Source: Bryobacteraceae bacterium (GTDB lineage: Bacteria > Acidobacteriota > Terriglobia > Bryobacterales > Bryobacteraceae). Taken from it: 42,285 nucleotides of DNA. Below the pieces are notes generated by a model that saw nothing but the letters and a program-made list of their open reading frames with translations, made no database searches and was not told where the DNA came from. Shown here piece by piece: positions 24,733 to 33,162 of the stretch. Made by a program: the position numbers and the translations under genes. The DNA lies in NCBI GenBank assembly GCA_025924475.1, contig JAICIH010000008.1, positions 1 through 42,285 of the forward strand. The letters run 5' to 3'. The first letter of the stretch is position 1. Each line of letters begins with the position of its first letter.

Positions 24733-25977
24733 TCAGTCGCCGGCGATCAGCGGTTCCGATCGCTGGTTGTGCTTGGCGCCCATTAAGCGCGCCTCCAGCA
24801 TGAGCAACAGCGCAAGAATCAAAACCGCGACGGAACCGAAGGCCGGGATGAGCATAACGTACTGCATTCCAAGATAAGCGTCGATATAGCCGAGGAGCCA
24901 GGGGGCACTCATAGCGCCGCTCAGGGCAATCGCGATCATTCCGTTATAAAAACCCGGATGATATGAAAACCGGTCGTCCAGTTGTTCGGCAATCAGCGGA
25001 AAAATCGGGCCGTAGGCGATGCCAATAATGCTGATAGCCGCGGTGGCCGCGCCCAAACTGCCGGCAAAACTCAGCCAGAGATAACCGGTCATCGCAAGGA
25101 AAATACTGGCAAGCAGCAGCCGCCAGTGATGTAAGTTTGCAAGTAAGGGTTGTGCGATGACGCGGCCTACCATAAGCGATAAAAAATACAATGCGAGCCC
25201 CGTTAGCGCGAGCACCGGACTAATTCCGAGCCGGTGAATCAGAAAGAGCGGCAGCCAGCCGGCAAGCGCCCACTCGTTTCCGAACTGGAAGAACACCAGC
25301 AGGCTGAAGAGCACGGTCGCAATACTGCGTAAATCTTTTACCGTCTCGCGAAGTGCGTCTTCCTTGCGCGGTTGCGCGCGGCTCCTCGCTGGAGGATGAC
25401 TGCTGCGCAAATATAGAAACAGATAAAACAGCGGAAGCGAAGCGAGTGACAGGGTGGCCCAGCGCACCGAACCGGCGACGTAGGCGATACCGGTGGCCAA
25501 CGTCGCGCTCAGGCATCCGCAGCCGAACAGCAGCGCCGCAATGTTTGCGGTAGAGGCCGGAGATGCCGAAAATGCCGGTTCCATGGCATAGAGCAAAGCT
25601 GCTGTCAAACCTCCTGCAGATATACCGAGAAGCGCTAATCCGGCAATGCGCCACCACACAGCGGATGGCGGCATTAGGAACGCCAAGGCAATCAGGGTCG
25701 CGCAAGCCAGCCCGCAGGCAATCATTGCGATCCATCGGACGGGTACGCGCCGTACGTACTTTTGTGCAATCGCCGCCGCAGCAATGAAACCGGCGCTCAG
25801 AGAAAGAAAATGAAGGCCGATGATCTGAGGCTCGACATCGATGTGATATTCCCAAGCCACCAGTAACGATCCGGCCAGGCCCAGCAATGCGCCGAGTAGA
25901 AGGAAACCCGCCAGCCAGGCGGGCGCTCGTCCATTGTGCTGAGCTTTTTCTACTGGTAAGGAAGGATTCGTTGACAC
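24733..25977 (-). CDS. MFS transporter, probable sugar uptake
   Basis: A 414-residue major facilitator protein with about twelve membrane helices, loosely FucP/GlcT-like (for example LAGFLLLGALLGLAGSLLVAW, IIGLHFLSLSAGFIAAAAIA and the second-half NEWALAGWLPLFLIHRLG). FFQFGNEWALAGWLP resembles sugar-type members. The central loop is basic (RSRAQPRKEDALRE). It begins at GTG 25977, which is inside the -35 region of a plus-strand promoter driving the element next door. Position immediately before rhaB suggests it imports rhamnose or a similar deoxy sugar; this is inference from neighbourhood. Confidence 0.85.
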   Translation of the reverse strand: MSTNPSLPVEKAQHNGRAPAWLAGFLLLGALLGLAGSLLVAWEYHIDVEPQIIGLHFLSLSAGFIAAAAIAQKYVRRVPVRWIAMIACGLACATLIALAFLMPPSAVWWRIAGLALLGISAGGLTAALLYAMEPAFSASPASTANIAALLFGCGCLSATLATGIAYVAGSVRWATLSLASLPLFYLFLYLRSSHPPARSRAQPRKEDALRETVKDLRSIATVLFSLLVFFQFGNEWALAGWLPLFLIHRLGISPVLALTGLALYFLSLMVGRVIAQPLLANLHHWRLLLASIFLAMTGYLWLSFAGSLGAATAAISIIGIAYGPIFPLIAEQLDDRFSYHPGFYNGMIAIALSGAMSAPWLLGYIDAYLGMQYVMLIPAFGSVAVLILALLLMLEARLMGAKHNQRSEPLIAGD

Positions 25978-26000
25978 GTTCCCGAACTAACCGATAAAAT
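25971..26000 (+). promoter_or_regulatory. Sigma-70-type promoter for the rpmE leader
   Basis: TTGACA (25971-25976, perfect -35) and TAAAAT (25995-26000, 5 of 6 bases of the -10) with an 18-base spacer. Predicted start of transcription is about 26007. The -35 box coincides with the first codons of the divergent MFS gene, so the two transcription units may interfere. Confidence 0.7.
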
Positions 26001-26035
26001 CAAATCATCACTGAGGAAGGAGGTGGTCCAGTCTA

Positions 26036-26092
26036 ATGAATTCTGGTAGTGACTGTAGCATACAACTGACGCGCGAGGTGGCCGACTCGTAG
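26036..26092 (+). CDS. Possible 18-residue leader peptide
   Basis: ATG 26036 to TAG 26092 encodes MNSGSDCSIQLTREVADS. It is placed behind the exceptionally long ribosome-binding sequence and its stop codon lies in a stable hairpin, as in attenuator leaders. No codon bias for a particular amino acid suggests a sensed metabolite. Translation is not shown; the frame could be incidental to a structured RNA. Confidence 0.35.
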   Translation: MNSGSDCSIQLTREVADS

Positions 26093-26192
26093 AGTCGACG
26101 TTCCTACGTTCAGGTTTCGTTCAGTGACGAGGCCGCAGTTCCTGTGGACCGGCCGCCCGTCGCGCGTAACGTAGCTAGAGTTGTAATTACAG

Positions 26193-26232
26193 AACCCCAG
26201 CCGGTGAGCATAACGCCGCCGTCTGGGGTTTT
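26193..26232 (+). terminator. Rho-independent-like terminator before rpmE
   Basis: Outer stem AACCCCAG (26193-26200) with CTGGGGTT (26223-26230), inner stem CGGTG/CGCCG, and a short TTTT at the descending side. It lies 44 bases before the rpmE ATG, so it can either end a small RNA or serve as an attenuator controlling rpmE. Confidence 0.65.
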
Positions 26233-26276
26233 GCTGTCTGGATGATAAACTGAAGGAAAAGGACTTCACACGAATC

Positions 26277-26543
26277 ATGAAAGCCGGGATCCATCCGACT
26301 TACGAAGAAGTAAAAGTAATTTGTGCCTGCGGCCACACTTTTGAGACCCGCTCAACGCACAAAGGCGATCTGCGCGTCGAAATTTGTTCTAGCTGCCACC
26401 CGTTCTTTACCGGCCGGCAGAAACTCGTAGACACCGAAGGCCGTGTCGACCGTTTTCAAAAGAAATTTGCTAAAGCGCGAGAGTTGCAGGCGCAGAAGCA
26501 GGCGGCCGCCAGCGCCAAGGCCGCCAAACAGAAGGTGCATTAA
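26277..26543 (+). CDS. rpmE: 50S ribosomal protein L31
   Basis: An 88-residue L31 of the zinc-binding (type A) form. It keeps all four cysteines: C16 and C18 in ICACGH, and C37 and C40 in [11 protein letters not shown], with the signature [16 protein letters not shown]. It has a lysine/alanine-rich tail longer than E. coli L31. The preceding GGAAAAGGAC ribosome-binding region lies about 10-15 bases from the ATG. It is downstream of the unusual leader and terminator, which fits autoregulation or attenuation, both known for L31 in other phyla through unrelated leaders. Because this is the zinc-binding form, a zinc-independent paralogue elsewhere is possible. Confidence 0.97.
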   Translation: MKAGIHPTYEEVKVICACGHTFETRSTHKGDLRVEICSSCHPFFTGRQKLVDTEGRVDRFQKKFAKARELQAQKQAAASAKAAKQKVH

Positions 26544-26549
26544 TTGGCG

Positions 26550-26569
26550 CGCGCCTCTATTGAGGCGCG
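26550..26569. terminator. Bidirectional terminator-like hairpin between rpmE and the response regulator
   Basis: Perfect 8-base-pair stem CGCGCCTC/GAGGCGCG with loop TATT, lying in the 13-base gap between convergent stops and containing the regulator's stop codon. The T-tract on either side is weak, so efficiency is uncertain. Confidence 0.5.
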
Positions 26570-27186
26570 ACGAGACCTTTTCGTATCGCAAACAGGACGA
26601 GCTCCGCCGTGCGATGGATGTTCATCTTCTCCATCAAATTGGCGCGGTGGACGGAAACCGTATTTACGCTCAGATCTAAGAGACTCGCAATTTCTTTGTT
26701 GGACCGCCCCTGTGCGATGAGCTGCAAGACTTGTTTTTCGCGAGCCGTCAGCTTGCTTAATTCGTCGTCCTGCCCGCGAGCGGCATAGCGCAGGCCATTT
26801 CCCATAAAACGTTTTCCCTCGGCCACGGAACGAATCGCTCCGACGAGGTCCACGTCGATTGAGGACTTCAGAAGGTATCCCTTTGCGCCGGCGTCCAATG
26901 CGTTGCGCACATAGTTGTCGTCGGCATGCATGCTGAGGATCAGGACCTCGGTGCCGGGCAGGTGCTTCACGATTTCCTTGGTCGCTTGCACGCCGTCCAA
27001 TTCGGGCATCGACAGGTCCATAACGACTACTTTGGGCTTTAACTCATAAGCCATCCGAATTGCTTCCACGCCGTTGGACGCTTCACCCACCACCTTCATC
27101 CCTTCGTCATCTTCGAGGATGCGGCGGAAACCGCGTCTCACCAGGCCATGATCGTCGGCTAACAGTACAGTTATTTCTTCACTCAT
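26557..27186 (-). CDS. NarL/FixJ-type response regulator
   Basis: A 209-residue two-component regulator. The receiver domain has the acidic pair D11-D12, the phosphoacceptor D57 in VVVMDLSMPELDG, a conserved Ser/Thr region (LILSMHAD) and K in AKGYLLKSS. The C-terminal LuxR-type helix-turn-helix is LTAREKQVLQLIAQGRSNKEIASLLDLSVNTVSVHRANLMEKM. It follows the histidine kinase on the same strand by nine bases and is its expected partner. Target genes are unknown; the divergently transcribed exported protein just beyond the kinase is a candidate. Confidence 0.95.
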   Translation of the reverse strand: MSEEITVLLADDHGLVRRGFRRILEDDEGMKVVGEASNGVEAIRMAYELKPKVVVMDLSMPELDGVQATKEIVKHLPGTEVLILSMHADDNYVRNALDAGAKGYLLKSSIDVDLVGAIRSVAEGKRFMGNGLRYAARGQDDELSKLTAREKQVLQLIAQGRSNKEIASLLDLSVNTVSVHRANLMEKMNIHRTAELVLFAIRKGLVAPQ

Positions 27187-27195
27187 GATTCGTTC

Positions 27196-28575
27196 TCAAA
27201 TTCTCGGGCTAACCGCTTCTCCTAAATTTTTGGCTTCTACTGTTTCGACGGTGCGGCCGTCGCGCGGTAACGGCATCTTCAACGAAACGGTAGTTCCTTT
27301 GTCGGGGGACGACGAAATATTCAGACTGCCGCCCAGCAACTCTGCTCTTTCTCGCATGGCAATCAGGCCCAAACCGCGCCGCGCCGGCTTCTTAGTTTGA
27401 AGCAGCCCCTTTCCAAAGTCTTTCACATTCACCGCCAAGGAGCGTTCGGAGAAGATCATTTCGACTTCAGCAGTTTTCGAGCCGGAGTGTTTGGCGGCAT
27501 TGTTTAGAGCCTCCTGCACGATGCGGAAACAATGGATTGCCGGTTGGCCGGTGATCCGCACCGGGTTGCCCAGAATGGACGTGCGCGTTTCGATACCGGT
27601 CTGTTTCTGAAACAGATCTGTATACCATTCGATGCCTTTCACCAGCCCATAGTCATCGATGACAGAGGGGTGCAGCATCTGAGACAGGCTCCTTACTTTC
27701 TCAAGAGCGTTGTGCGTGATTTCACGCACCTCAGTGAGCTCCGTGCGAAGCGGCGAGTCAGGTGGTACGCCTTTGCGCTCGGCGCGCGCGAGCATCGCTC
27801 CTACAGCGGTCAGAATCTGTCCGAATTCATCGTGCAGTTCACGCGAGACGCTGCGCAGCACTTCTTCCTGCACCGTAATCAGCCGCGCCGCCAGGATGCG
27901 GCGCTGGCGCGACAGAGATTCCATTCGCTCGAAGGTGCGGCGGTTCGAGTAAATCAGATAGAGACTGGTAAGAACGATCGCGACGATGGTCGCCGCCAGA
28001 AACGCATACATGTCGCGCTCCACGCCCTCGTAAATGGAGGCAACTTTCTGGTCGGCCCGGCGTTCCGCTTCGTTGTTGCGCTCGAGCAGATGCGACACGC
28101 GCGCCGCCAGCGCGGCCTGCTGCCGGAACAAAGTGGTGGATGCCAGCACGCGTGCGGCGGCGTGATGGCCCGCATTCGCGGCGGCAAACACGGCGTCCGA
28201 ACTCTGCCAGAAATCCTTGAGTGCGCGGATCAGCTCGGCGTGCTGGTCGGCGCGCCTGGTCGCCGGCGTCAGTTTTTCTTCTTCTTCGATGGCATCTTGC
28301 AGGTCGGCGTGCAGGCGGTCGATCTCATCGCGAAATTCGCCGATGTCTTCCTTGAGCGGCCGCCGGGTCATGTCGCGCAGACGCAGCCCGATCATGTTCA
28401 AATCGCTCTCTACGCGCAGCAGCAGCAGCGAATCGTGGCGGTTCAAATCGATGGTTTGCGTCTGCAGCGCTTCCAGGCCGTCGAGTTGCTTGAGTGTGTA
28501 GGAAGAGAACCCGGCCACCGCCGCCAGCGTCACCAGCAGGCCCAGCAACAATCGAAGTGTAGGTGACTTGATCAT
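27196..28575 (-). CDS. Membrane-bound histidine kinase (HisKA_3 type)
   Basis: Sensor kinase for the adjacent regulator. The ATG at 28575 is preferred over TTG 28581, giving 459 residues. Layout: membrane helix 1 (LRLLLGLLVTLAAVAGFSSY), a periplasmic four-helix-bundle-like sensor of about 160 residues rich in charged helices, helix 2 (FLAATIVAIVLTSLYLIYSN), then the dimerisation/phosphoacceptor motif VSRELHDEFGQILTAVG with the histidine at residue 248, the N-box region IVQEALNNAAKHSG, and the G-box GRGLGLIAMRERAELLGG-like text (RRGLGLIAMRERAELLGG). The 4HB sensor suggests a diffusible or membrane-stress signal, but the ligand is unknown. Confidence 0.93.
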   Translation of the reverse strand: MIKSPTLRLLLGLLVTLAAVAGFSSYTLKQLDGLEALQTQTIDLNRHDSLLLLRVESDLNMIGLRLRDMTRRPLKEDIGEFRDEIDRLHADLQDAIEEEEKLTPATRRADQHAELIRALKDFWQSSDAVFAAANAGHHAAARVLASTTLFRQQAALAARVSHLLERNNEAERRADQKVASIYEGVERDMYAFLAATIVAIVLTSLYLIYSNRRTFERMESLSRQRRILAARLITVQEEVLRSVSRELHDEFGQILTAVGAMLARAERKGVPPDSPLRTELTEVREITHNALEKVRSLSQMLHPSVIDDYGLVKGIEWYTDLFQKQTGIETRTSILGNPVRITGQPAIHCFRIVQEALNNAAKHSGSKTAEVEMIFSERSLAVNVKDFGKGLLQTKKPARRGLGLIAMRERAELLGGSLNISSSPDKGTTVSLKMPLPRDGRTVETVEAKNLGEAVSPRI

Positions 28576-28604
28576 CGGCAATAGAGCACTCGCCTAATAT
28601 TAGA

Positions 28605-29360
28605 ATGACGGATAAATTTACCGCCGTGTTGCCTCTTGTACTGGTATTTGCTCTCTTTTCCGCGAGTTCCGGCGACCCCTGGGACAAAGATGCCGCGCAA
28701 TGGACGGATCAGGATGCCCAGCTCGTGTTGACCGACTCTCCGTGGGTCCAATCGGTGGAAGCCGAAATGCATGATCCGCGCGACGATAGGGAAGAATATT
28801 CGGCGCCACCGCCGGCCGGCGAGCGTGCCGGTATGGCGGGCCAAACCAACCCTGTCGCCCCTTCCGGGCGTTGGGATGGCGGTGTAGGCCGCAACAGCAT
28901 GGGCAGTCTGCCGTCGCTTCCGGTGACGGTGCGCTGGGATAGCGCTTTGCCGGTGCGCGAAGCGCTGCGGCGAGTTTCAGGAAGTGAAACTCAGGGAGCT
29001 TCATCGGGCGACTACGTCATCACTCTGACCGGGCTCATTCCGGCGGGCCGCTACCGTTCGGCCGGCCGCGCCGATGCGTCCTCGAACAGCGATGGTGCAT
29101 CGGACAAGCGCAATCCCGAGGAAATGCTCGAAGCCTTCATGTCATCCTCGCGCCTGCTGCCGCGCGGAGAAGCCCCGATCGCTCCTAGCAATGTGAGGCT
29201 GGATTCTGCGAGCGGCGCACTACACATATTCTTTCCCCGGACCCGGCCTATTGAAGCAAAGGCGAAAGAGGTGGTGTTTGTCACGCGCTTCGGCGGCTTC
29301 AAAGTCCGCGCCAAGTTCCGTGTGAAAGATATGCGCTACCAGGGCAAACCCGCTTTGTAG
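28605..29360 (+). CDS. Exported protein of unknown function
   Basis: A 251-residue secreted protein: signal peptide FTAVLPLVLVFALFSASSG, then DPWDKDAAQWTDQDAQLVLTDSPWVQ, a proline/glycine-rich low-complexity linker, PVTVRWDSALPVREALRRVSG, YVITLTGLIPAGRYRSAG, and a beta-rich end (LHIFFPRTRPIEAKAKEVVFVTRFGGFKVRAKFRVKDMRYQGKPAL). The W-T-x-x-D...L-x-x-S-P-W start and R-F-G end are features I associate with an uncharacterised acidobacterial family; I cannot name a function. It is transcribed divergently from the histidine kinase with 29 bases between starts, so it may be controlled by that system. Confidence 0.7.
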   Translation: MTDKFTAVLPLVLVFALFSASSGDPWDKDAAQWTDQDAQLVLTDSPWVQSVEAEMHDPRDDREEYSAPPPAGERAGMAGQTNPVAPSGRWDGGVGRNSMGSLPSLPVTVRWDSALPVREALRRVSGSETQGASSGDYVITLTGLIPAGRYRSAGRADASSNSDGASDKRNPEEMLEAFMSSSRLLPRGEAPIAPSNVRLDSASGALHIFFPRTRPIEAKAKEVVFVTRFGGFKVRAKFRVKDMRYQGKPAL

Positions 29361-29407
29361 GATTTGATATCCTCTCTTGGGCCGCTCTCGCGAGCCGCTA
29401 AATATAC

Positions 29408-30193
29408 ATGCAACGACGTCAATTTCTTTCTTCTTCGCTGGGCGCAGCGGCCGCTTTGGAAGCGCAAGCTCAGGGGCAGGGGAGTGGCGCGCGCGAATAC
29501 TACGAGCTGCGCCGCTATCACATGCAATCGGGACCGACCACGAAAGCGGCCAACAAATATTTCGAAGAGGCGCTCATTCCCGCCTTAAACCGGTTGGGCA
29601 TGAAGACCGTAGGCGCCTTCGATCTCTATCTCGGTCCGGAGACTCCTTCGCTTTATCTTCTGATTCCGTCCAGTTCTCTTGAAACGCTGGTGAACACCGA
29701 GTCTCATCTGGCCAAGGACGACGAATACAGGAAAGCCGGCGAAGCTTTTCTCGGCGTCTCCGCCAAAGAGCCCGCCTATCTTCGTATCGAGAGCTCGCTG
29801 TTCATCGCCTTCGAAGGCCATCCAAAGCTCACCGTCACACCCGTCAGCGCGCAGCGCGGCGCGCGTGTGTTCCAGATGCGCACATACGAAAGCCCGGGTA
29901 TGGCAGCCCATCGCCGCAAGGTCGAGATGTTCCATAGCGGGGAATTCGAGATCTTCAAAAAGGCGGGATTCTGGTCCGTATTTTACGGGGATGCTTTGAT
30001 CGGCCAGCGTTTGCCGCAGCTTACGTATATGGTGAGCTTTCCGGATCTTTCCGACCTCGATGCAAAATGGAAAGCGTTCTTCGCCGATCCCGATTGGAAA
30101 AAGCTCAGTTCTTCGCCGAAGTTCAATTACGAAGCAATCGTCTCGAACATCACGAACCTGATTCTCCGGCCTACTCCGTATTCGCAAATTTGA
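29408..30193 (+). CDS. Exported NIPSNAP-family protein
   Basis: A 261-residue protein with two NIPSNAP-like ferredoxin-fold repeats: YYELRRYHMQSG...FEEALIPALNRLGMKTVGAFDL, and VFQMRTYESPGMAAHRRKVEMFHSGEFEIFKKAGFWSVFYGDALIGQRLPQLTYMVSFPDLSDLDAKWKAFFADPDWKKL. MQRRQFLSSSLGAAAALEAQAQ is a twin-arginine signal, so it should be exported folded. Bacterial NIPSNAP proteins have no firmly known function. The esterase follows by four bases, so the two are likely co-expressed, perhaps acting on the same compound outside the cytoplasm. Confidence 0.88.
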   Translation: MQRRQFLSSSLGAAAALEAQAQGQGSGAREYYELRRYHMQSGPTTKAANKYFEEALIPALNRLGMKTVGAFDLYLGPETPSLYLLIPSSSLETLVNTESHLAKDDEYRKAGEAFLGVSAKEPAYLRIESSLFIAFEGHPKLTVTPVSAQRGARVFQMRTYESPGMAAHRRKVEMFHSGEFEIFKKAGFWSVFYGDALIGQRLPQLTYMVSFPDLSDLDAKWKAFFADPDWKKLSSSPKFNYEAIVSNITNLILRPTPYSQI

Positions 30194-30197
30194 TCCG

Positions 30198-31097
30198 ATG
30201 CGAGTTCTTGCGCTGATTGCCATGCTTGCTTTTTCCATGCGGGGCGCCGAAACAAGGGGTGTGCCGATTCCGCTCTGGCCTGCCGGTTTGCCTGCGCTAG
30301 CCGGCGCCCCGGTGAAATTCTCTCCGGGTCCCGAGCAAGACATGACCACTTCGAAAGACAATCTCATCGCCGGCAAAGCGGTCATTCGCACGGGCAACGT
30401 GACGGAGCCAAGCGTTACCTTCTACCCGGCGCCTCTGCAGAGCAACAGCGGCGCAACGGTTGTCGTATTCCCTGGCGGCGCCTATCACATTCTGGCGGTC
30501 GATCTGGAGGGGACCGAGGTGTGCTCCTGGCTTAATTCCATAGGGGTGAACGCCGCGTTCGTTAAGTACCGTGTGCCCGAGCCGCCAGGTGTTCCGCGCT
30601 ACGCCGCCCCGCTGCAGGACGCACAGCGCGCCGTAGGAATGGTGCGCAGTCATGCCAGCGAATGGCACATCGATCCGAAGCGTATCGGCGTGCTCGGGTT
30701 CTCCGCCGGCGGTCATCTGGCGGCGCTATTGAGCAACGATTACCAGACGCGTTCCTACTCCTTTTTCGATGATGCCGACAAAGCCTCCTGCCGGCCCGAT
30801 TTCACCATTCTTATCTATCCTGCATATTTGACTGGCGACGATCGCACAACTCTTGCTCCGGAGCTCAAGGTAAGCGCTCAAACTCCGCCGACGTTTCTTG
30901 TGCAAACCGAAGACGATCCGGTGCATGTCGAGAATAGCCTCGTGTACTATCGCGCTCTGAAGAACGCCAAAATTCCGGCCGAAATGCATTTGTTTAGTAC
31001 CGGCGGCCATGGCTATGGATTGCGGCCTTCTCCCGAAGCGGTGACGGGTTGGCCGGCGCTGGCGGAAGCTTGGCTGCGCAATCGAGGCGTCCTCTAG
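30198..31097 (+). CDS. Exported alpha/beta hydrolase (esterase, BD-FAE/acetyl-xylan-esterase-like)
   Basis: A 299-residue serine esterase. MRVLALIAMLAFSMRG is a signal peptide. The catalytic set is visible: oxyanion PGGAYH near 92-97, nucleophile S169 in GVLGFSAGGHLAA, acid in TEDDPVHVEN and histidine in STGGHGYGLR. The pattern is that of the BD-FAE / acetyl-esterase group, which removes acetyl or feruloyl groups from hemicellulose-like polymers, so plant-polymer breakdown is a reasonable inference for a soil organism. It follows the NIPSNAP gene by four bases. Start ATG 30198 has no strong ribosome-binding site and may depend on coupling. Confidence 0.88.
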   Translation: MRVLALIAMLAFSMRGAETRGVPIPLWPAGLPALAGAPVKFSPGPEQDMTTSKDNLIAGKAVIRTGNVTEPSVTFYPAPLQSNSGATVVVFPGGAYHILAVDLEGTEVCSWLNSIGVNAAFVKYRVPEPPGVPRYAAPLQDAQRAVGMVRSHASEWHIDPKRIGVLGFSAGGHLAALLSNDYQTRSYSFFDDADKASCRPDFTILIYPAYLTGDDRTTLAPELKVSAQTPPTFLVQTEDDPVHVENSLVYYRALKNAKIPAEMHLFSTGGHGYGLRPSPEAVTGWPALAEAWLRNRGVL

Positions 31098-31129
31098 GGG
31101 GCTTACGCTAACCTGGGAGTTCCTCCCGA

Positions 31130-31831
31130 ATGTTGTCTGCTGATACCATTGCGCTCGGCCTCCTGTGGTACGTCGTCTTTCTGTTGTCCACGGTATGCCA
31201 TGAGTCCGCGCACGCGCTCGTGGCGAAATGGGGTGGCGATCTCACCGCGTTTCACGGCGGCCAAGTCACGCTGAACCCTATTCCTCATATCCGGCGTGAG
31301 CCTTTCGGCATGGTGTTGTTTCCGCTCATCAGCTATGCCATGGCGGGTTGGATGATGGGCTGGGCCAGCGCGCCCTACGATCCGGCGTGGTCATATCACT
31401 ATCCGCGCCGCGCTGCAAAAATGGCGCTTGCCGGGCCGGCTGCCAACTTCCTGTTAGCCATTCTGGCAGCCGTTGCCGTTCACATCGGCATCGGGCTCGG
31501 TTTGTTCGCACCTCCTGAATTTGTGCGTTTCACGCATATTGTGGATCCGGTTTCGCCTGGATTTGCGGAGGGGCTTGCCACATTTCTGAGTTTGCTTTTT
31601 TCGCTGAATATCCTGCTCGGGGCGTTCAACCTGATTCCGTTTCCACCGCTCGATGGCTTTAACGCCGTCTGCATTTTCATGACGGACAACGGAGCACGGC
31701 GCTTCATCGAGATGAGCGCTTCCATCCGGCGTTACAGCATTATCGGGCTTATCTTGAGCTGGCGCATTTTCGAAAGCATCTACGGCCCGATTTTCGCGTT
31801 CGCCTTTAAAGTTCTTTATCCGGGAACATAG
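31130..31831 (+). CDS. Site-2 protease family protein (M50)
   Basis: A 233-residue polytopic membrane protease. Its active site HESAH at residues 24-28 lies in the first helix region ([22 protein letters not shown]), with the family's [12 protein letters not shown] helix and the third motif [16 protein letters not shown] holding the conserved Asp. Homologues cleave membrane-bound regulators or act as general maintenance proteases; this short form without PDZ is of the YdiL/YwhC-like group. The target is unknown. Its end overlaps the end of the convergent CoA-transferase B gene by 26 bases, so no room for a terminator is left. Confidence 0.9.
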   Translation: MLSADTIALGLLWYVVFLLSTVCHESAHALVAKWGGDLTAFHGGQVTLNPIPHIRREPFGMVLFPLISYAMAGWMMGWASAPYDPAWSYHYPRRAAKMALAGPAANFLLAILAAVAVHIGIGLGLFAPPEFVRFTHIVDPVSPGFAEGLATFLSLLFSLNILLGAFNLIPFPPLDGFNAVCIFMTDNGARRFIEMSASIRRYSIIGLILSWRIFESIYGPIFAFAFKVLYPGT

Positions 31832-32474
31832 GCCGGATCGGTTCGTTCGCAATCAGTTTCGCTTCCGTTGCTCGCTGCACTTGCTCGACGGTTACACCGG
31901 GCGCCAATTCTTCGACTCTTAAGCCTTCAGGCGTCACGCGCAGCACCGCTAACTCGGTGACCACGGTATCGACCACCTTCAATCCGGTTAGCGGCAACGT
32001 GCATTTCTTCAGAATTTTCGGCGCTCCGGTTTTGGTTGTATGTTCCATGGCCACGATGACGCGGCGTGCGCTGGCTACCAGGTCCATGGCGCCCCCCATG
32101 CCCTTGACTACTTTACCGGGCACCATCCAATTGGCGAGGTCGCCTTGCTCGTCCACTTCCATAGCGCCCAAGATGCTCAGGTCTAGGTGCCCGCCGCGAA
32201 TCATGGCGAATGATTCGGCGCTCGAGAAGTAGGAGCACCCCGGCCGCTCCGTGATTGTTTCCTTGCCGGCGTTGATCAGGTCGCAATCCACTTCGCTTTG
32301 GAGCGGATACGGTCCCACGCCGAGCATGCCGTTCTCCGATTGGAAAACCACTTCCATGCCGGCGGGGACATGATTCGCCACGAGCGTAGGCATTCCGATG
32401 CCCAAGTTGACATAGAAGCCGTCGCGTAGCTCCCGCGCCACACGGCGTACAATGCGTTCCCGCGGTTCAAGCAT
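31806..32474 (-). CDS. scoB: 3-oxoacid CoA-transferase subunit B
   Basis: The beta subunit of a family I CoA-transferase, which moves CoA from succinyl-CoA to acetoacetate (or a similar acid). [19 protein letters not shown] is the usual start, hence ATG 32474 and not the longer frame to 32537. [18 protein letters not shown] and the catalytic E47 in [11 protein letters not shown] are present, with [39 protein letters not shown] following. It overlaps subunit A by eight bases, so the two are translated together. Its 222-residue length is standard. Functions with HMG-CoA lyase upstream to process the acetoacetate released. Confidence 0.95.
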   Translation of the reverse strand: MLEPRERIVRRVARELRDGFYVNLGIGMPTLVANHVPAGMEVVFQSENGMLGVGPYPLQSEVDCDLINAGKETITERPGCSYFSSAESFAMIRGGHLDLSILGAMEVDEQGDLANWMVPGKVVKGMGGAMDLVASARRVIVAMEHTTKTGAPKILKKCTLPLTGLKVVDTVVTELAVLRVTPEGLRVEELAPGVTVEQVQRATEAKLIANEPIRPMFPDKEL

Positions 32475-33162
32475 TGCGTACTGTCCTCCGCTCAATGCGC
32501 CGCTGATAGATTTCTCCTGCCACCACGCGCTGGACATAAATGCCGGGCGTCACAATACGGTCCGGATCCAGCTCACCCGGCGCCGCCAACTGCTCGACCT
32601 CGGCAATCGTGATCTTCGCGGCGGCGGCCATCATCGGATTGAAGTTCCGCGCGGTTTTTCGGTAAACCAGATTTCCCAGCCGGTCGCCGCGCCAGGCTTT
32701 CACCAGTGCAAAATCCGCCGTCAGTGCGCGCTCGAGCAGATAACGGCGGCCGTCGAATTCGCGCTCTTCTTTTCCCTCTGCCACCAACGTGCCCACTCCG
32801 GCCGGTGTATAAAACGCGGGAATGCCCGCGCCGCCAGCGCGAATCCGCTCCGCAAGCGTGCCCTGGGGAATTAACGTGACCTTGAGTTTTCCCGCAATGG
32901 CCATGGACTCGAGCAATCGATTTTCGCCGACGTAGCTTCCTGTGTGGGAAGCGATCATGCCGGCTTCCAGCATTAATCCCATACCGAAGCCATCGACGCC
33001 CATATTGTTGCTGATGGTATGCAGCCCTTTTGCGCCTTTGTGAACGAGCGCGCGAATCAGGTTCTCGGGAATGCCGCACAGGCCGAAGCCACCCACCATG
33101 ATCGTTGCGCCGTCAGGTATATCCGCAACGGCTTGCTGTGCGCTGGCTATTATCTTGTTCAA
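32467..33162 (-). CDS. scoA: 3-oxoacid CoA-transferase subunit A
   Basis: The alpha subunit of the same CoA-transferase, 231 residues. Seen: [23 protein letters not shown], the [15 protein letters not shown] segment, SYVGENR, and the family text [35 protein letters not shown], then [39 protein letters not shown]. It begins four bases inside the end of the HMG-CoA lyase gene (ATGA overlap) and ends inside the start of subunit B, so the three make one coupled operon. Acetoacetate from leucine breakdown is the likely acceptor. Confidence 0.95.
   Translation of the reverse strand: MNKIIASAQQAVADIPDGATIMVGGFGLCGIPENLIRALVHKGAKGLHTISNNMGVDGFGMGLMLEAGMIASHTGSYVGENRLLESMAIAGKLKVTLIPQGTLAERIRAGGAGIPAFYTPAGVGTLVAEGKEEREFDGRRYLLERALTADFALVKAWRGDRLGNLVYRKTARNFNPMMAAAAKITIAEVEQLAAPGELDPDRIVTPGIYVQRVVAGEIYQRRIERRTVRNA

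Larger units (their letters stand above)
26007..26232 (+). ncRNA. Structured leader or small RNA upstream of rpmE, with extended complementarity to 16S 3' end
   Basis: About 225 bases between a promoter and a terminator-like hairpin. Near its 5' end AAGGAGGTGGTCCAG (26017-26031) can pair with the conserved bacterial 16S rRNA 3' end (CTGGATCACCTCCTT) over 15 bases with one G-U wobble, far beyond an ordinary Shine-Dalgarno. It precedes an 18-codon frame whose stop sits in a perfect hairpin CGACTC-GTA-GAGTCG (26083-26097). A further stem is CCGCAG-TTC-CTGTGG in 26141-26155. It ends with the AACCCCAG/CTGGGGTT stem. It may be an L31 leader, a ribosome-sequestering RNA or an independent small RNA. 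Family not recognised. Confidence 0.55.

Noticed and set aside
27532..28566. A 344-codon open frame on the plus strand
   Set aside because: It is antisense to the histidine kinase, whose motifs are intact; the antisense translation is low-complexity and unrecognisable.
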